DNA of 64,000 nucleotides from Rhodamnia argentea (Eukaryota; Streptophyta; Magnoliopsida; Myrtales; Myrtaceae), in contig NC_063154.1 of assembly GCF_020921035.1 (NCBI RefSeq), positions 24,777,448-24,841,447 on the forward strand. The letters are read 5' to 3'. Below, in pieces: positions 61,105 to 64,000 of the stretch. The translations under genes were made by a program, and so were the position numbers. A model generated the notes under the pieces. That model had not been told where the DNA came from. It searched no databases and was given only the letters and a program-made list of their open reading frames with translations. Every line of letters starts with the position of its first letter. The first letter of the stretch is position 1.

Positions 61105-64000
61105 ATGGGGCCTTGCCGGAGAGGGAGTTTGTTGGAAGTATTACAGGCCAGCTGCTGCAAGTAATGGCTGGATCTTCCTGGGATGTTTGGTGCGTTTGTT
61201 TAGGAACTCAGTGGACTGAATGAAATGTTGTCACGCATGACAATTCTTGTCAGAAGCTTTATGTTTTTTCTTTTCTTTTTTGTGTTCTTCCCTCTGGTCA
61301 GATATATTTGGTTTTTCTTGTCGACCTCTGGTCAGATTGAACATGTAGTAAATCTCCCCATTTCAGTGAAACTTGTCTGAGGTTTTTTTTTTTTTATGTC
61401 AGATGGTCTACTCCTCATTTTCTAACTGTGAGTGCTGGCATATCTATTATAATCTTCACGGGTTAGGATCCTTATCTTGTTATTAGTCTTTGCATAGCAT
61501 GCTCATAACGTGAAGTTTCCTTTGATGGAAAAAAGTACAGGCTCGGCATAAATTGTCTCATCTGGACCAATGTCCTTGTTTTGGCCGTTCAATGTTGTAA
61601 TCGAGCTGAATTTGCTCGCTCTGAATCACTTGCGCTCCAAAAGTCTTTTGTCTGCAAATTGTTCCGTTTCAGGTCAGTCTGTTATCCATCTCCGATTAGC
61701 AATAGGTTCTGATTTGTTCCTCACACAAGTGAACATTGGGATGGCTGAGTAATTCTACCTTCTTGCTGAGGATATCTTCTGATAGAGTTTCCAGTTCTCT
61801 GACTGAAGAACGGCAGTTACCTCACAGAACGGAAGAGCAGGGGCGCGCAAGAGCCCAGTAGGCACCATTCACTCCTCACCATGTAGTAATCCTCTTTTCG
61901 GCCAATGTCAGTTGCAGTAGTTTAAGGATGTTGGACCTAGAACCATGTTCAATGAGTGGAATTCGGAGGCGGTATCTTTCTTCCCAAGTCGGATGTGCAT
62001 ATCTTCTTGTTGTGGTACGCCTTTATGATTTCCTCTCCCTTCTACGCTTCTATTTGACTCGGCACCAACAAATACTGATGGAAATTCCGCATGTGTCGAC
62101 TCCCTTTGGCTGTCGGTTGGAAGTGGGAGAAAGTTAGAGAGAATTCTGTTTAGGAGACCACCCATGATTTGCCCCCACCTAGGAATCTAACTGAGTGTAC
62201 CATTCGAGGCCCGGAAAAGGACCTTGACATTGCACATGAGAGGCCAAAAAAATCCGTACAAAACTAGCCATAGCTAGGGGTTTTTGCACTGTCTTTTCCA
62301 AACTTTTGTGCCAGCATCTTCTAAGGTATATGCGCTCATTACATCTTTCAAACAATGTCACATTATGCATAATGCTGCACGTCAGGGGAAGAAAAAGGGA
62401 GGGACAGTCAACGGCACCATGGGTTTGACTTATCCTGAAGGTTTCGACAGAACATCTCTGCTTTTATGTTTCATTTTTTCCAAGACCCGCATTGTCTCAG
62501 GATCTGCAGAAAGAGAGGGAGGGGGAAAATGTATACATGTCTGTGTAAATCGTTAGGCGTGCTTGTAACAGAAAGGTAAGAGAGAGAGAGATGAGAGGAA
62601 TTGGTGAATGAATGAAGCAGAGACCCCCAGAAAGCTCGCGTGATAAGTGTGAGCTTTACTAATTTGTTCTTTTATGATCACTTCAACAAATCTTCAATTC
62701 TATCAAATCTTTAATTCTGCATCTCTATGTCTTACGCATATTTTGATAATAAATTTCTGATCAATGTCACAATTCTACCATAGAGTTACGCATACATAAG
62801 TGTTTTTGTATATATAAATGCTATTTTAAATATATGTGTATCATAAACTACCGTTGTACTGGCATACATTGAGTACAATACCAATGTGCAGTTCGTATAC
62901 CACATAAGACCTATAGGAGTGAATACATTATAGGCTCATATTAGATCGATCAATTTCAACAGACGCAATTTAAACTCAAAGATGAATCGAACGTCCAATG
63001 TTTTATCCGGACAGCTAAGATGGCTTTTACGATGTACTCGCTTTGATTAAATTCAATATGGGACATATTACGTACTTCTTATGCTATGTTTTGTCCAGAT
63101 TTACCTACAGATAGGATTATTTTGCGTTGAATGATGTTTTACCAAGAAAAAAAAAATGAAAGGAAATCGTCAATTAATAATGCACAATTGATCCTTCTGT
63201 CCATAACACTTCTAGTATATTTCTCAATACCAAGGACGCTGCTCACTTTGACAAAATAGGCCATGCAGTTAGCGAAGAATTGACATATATCAGATGTAAT
63301 AACAACCTATTTTTCCGAATAAAGTCCTCAAGTGTATAAACTATCCTTATATCGACACACACTGGGTGCAATACCGGCGTGCTATTACATAAGACCTACA
63401 GGAATAATACTTATTTATATTATTAAATAAAATTTTAAGATTATGACATAATTTAATTTTATGTCGTTATTATTAATGGTTTTGTCGTAATTAGTATGTG
63501 TAACGTTATGTGCATTTTTAATTAATTATGTGTTTAGTTTGGCGAAGTCCCCACCCCCGCCCCCTTCCCCCCCGCCGCTGCGCACCCCTGCGCTCAGCCT
63601 TGCTCCCCTCACACCCCTCCGCCTCCGCGCCTTTGCGCAGTTGGCTGACCCCCTTTTTTTTTGTTTTGTCCGGGGGGAAAAAAACCTTAAAAAAAAAAAA
63701 AAATCAAAACCTTTTTTCCAAAAAAAAAAAACCCCCCCCGTATTCTTTGGACCTAGTTAGATTTAGATTTGGATATTCTTCTAATCCAATCTAGAAATAG
63801 ATCTGGAATTTACAAGGCATTTTCTATAGTCTTTCAACTTGCTGGTGTTGTTGTTATCTCTTTTTGGTGAAGGTGCTAGGGAAGCTGAATCTAGGTGCGC
63901 ATCGCTTTTTGACAAAGCCGTAAGAGGAGAAAGATATCTCGGAGTGTGCTCATCATCAATGTGAGATTTAGTGATTGGCCGCCATTTGGGCTTTGATGCT
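61105..64000. other. 3' flank and intergenic sequence, no gene recognised
   Basis: The first 300 bp or so probably hold the former 3' UTR of the PES-like gene. A related segment occurs twice, near 62857-62925 and 63358-63412 ('...caataccRRYGTgc...cataagacctayaggaRtRaatac'), about 490 bp apart, which may mark the ends of a decayed element. A C-rich and homopolymer-rich stretch fills 63548-63742. The open frames at 63528-63794 come from this low-complexity sequence. Confidence 0.45.

Noticed and set aside
63528..63794. Overlapping proline-rich open frames near the right edge
   Set aside because: Produced by C-rich and poly-A low-complexity sequence.

Overview
The window is nuclear DNA of a flowering plant. 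Genes are split by AT-rich introns with GT/GC donors and AG acceptors, the strands are mixed, and long AT-rich intergenic stretches hold many small inverted-repeat transposons and simple repeats. The gene families (methionine S-methyltransferase, RUS/DUF647, ZF-HD homeobox, MORF, phytyl ester synthase) are plant-specific or plant-typical. A woody eudicot such as Eucalyptus or another Myrtaceae would fit, but the species is inference and not proven by the sequence.

Layout. 125-8218 (+): the last ten exons of methionine S-methyltransferase, whose 5' end lies outside the window. 8910-9503 (+): an intronless small heat-shock protein with a signal peptide, with a heat-shock element and TATA box upstream. 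About 9.5-22 kb: gene-free, with a broken plant pararetrovirus polymerase remnant split by a complete 872-bp hAT-like element, a 143-bp MITE and a 0.74-kb inverted-repeat element. 22835-23842 (+): an intact intronless ZF-HD homeodomain gene. About 24-28.9 kb: diverged direct repeats and another inverted-repeat element. 28937-35038 (-): an intact 13-exon RUS6-type DUF647 gene. 35-42.3 kb: repeats, including a foldback element. 42382-44798 (+): an intact 5-exon Tim17/22/23-family gene resembling the complex I assembly factor TIMMDC1.

45.9-61.1 kb is a run of broken genes: the 5' half of separase with stops and frameshifts, a MORF (DAG-type organellar RNA-editing factor) fragment with two frameshifts, and a phytyl-ester-synthase-like gene. 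The last carries a 550-bp near-perfect inverted duplication in place of an exon, plus an in-frame stop. 61.1-64 kb has no recognisable gene.

The intact genes are unrelated housekeeping and regulatory genes with no sign of a shared pathway. The most unusual structure is the inverted duplication at 58179-59415. If transcribed, it would form a hairpin of about 550 bp containing exons of the acyltransferase gene, so it is a candidate small-RNA source acting on paralogues.
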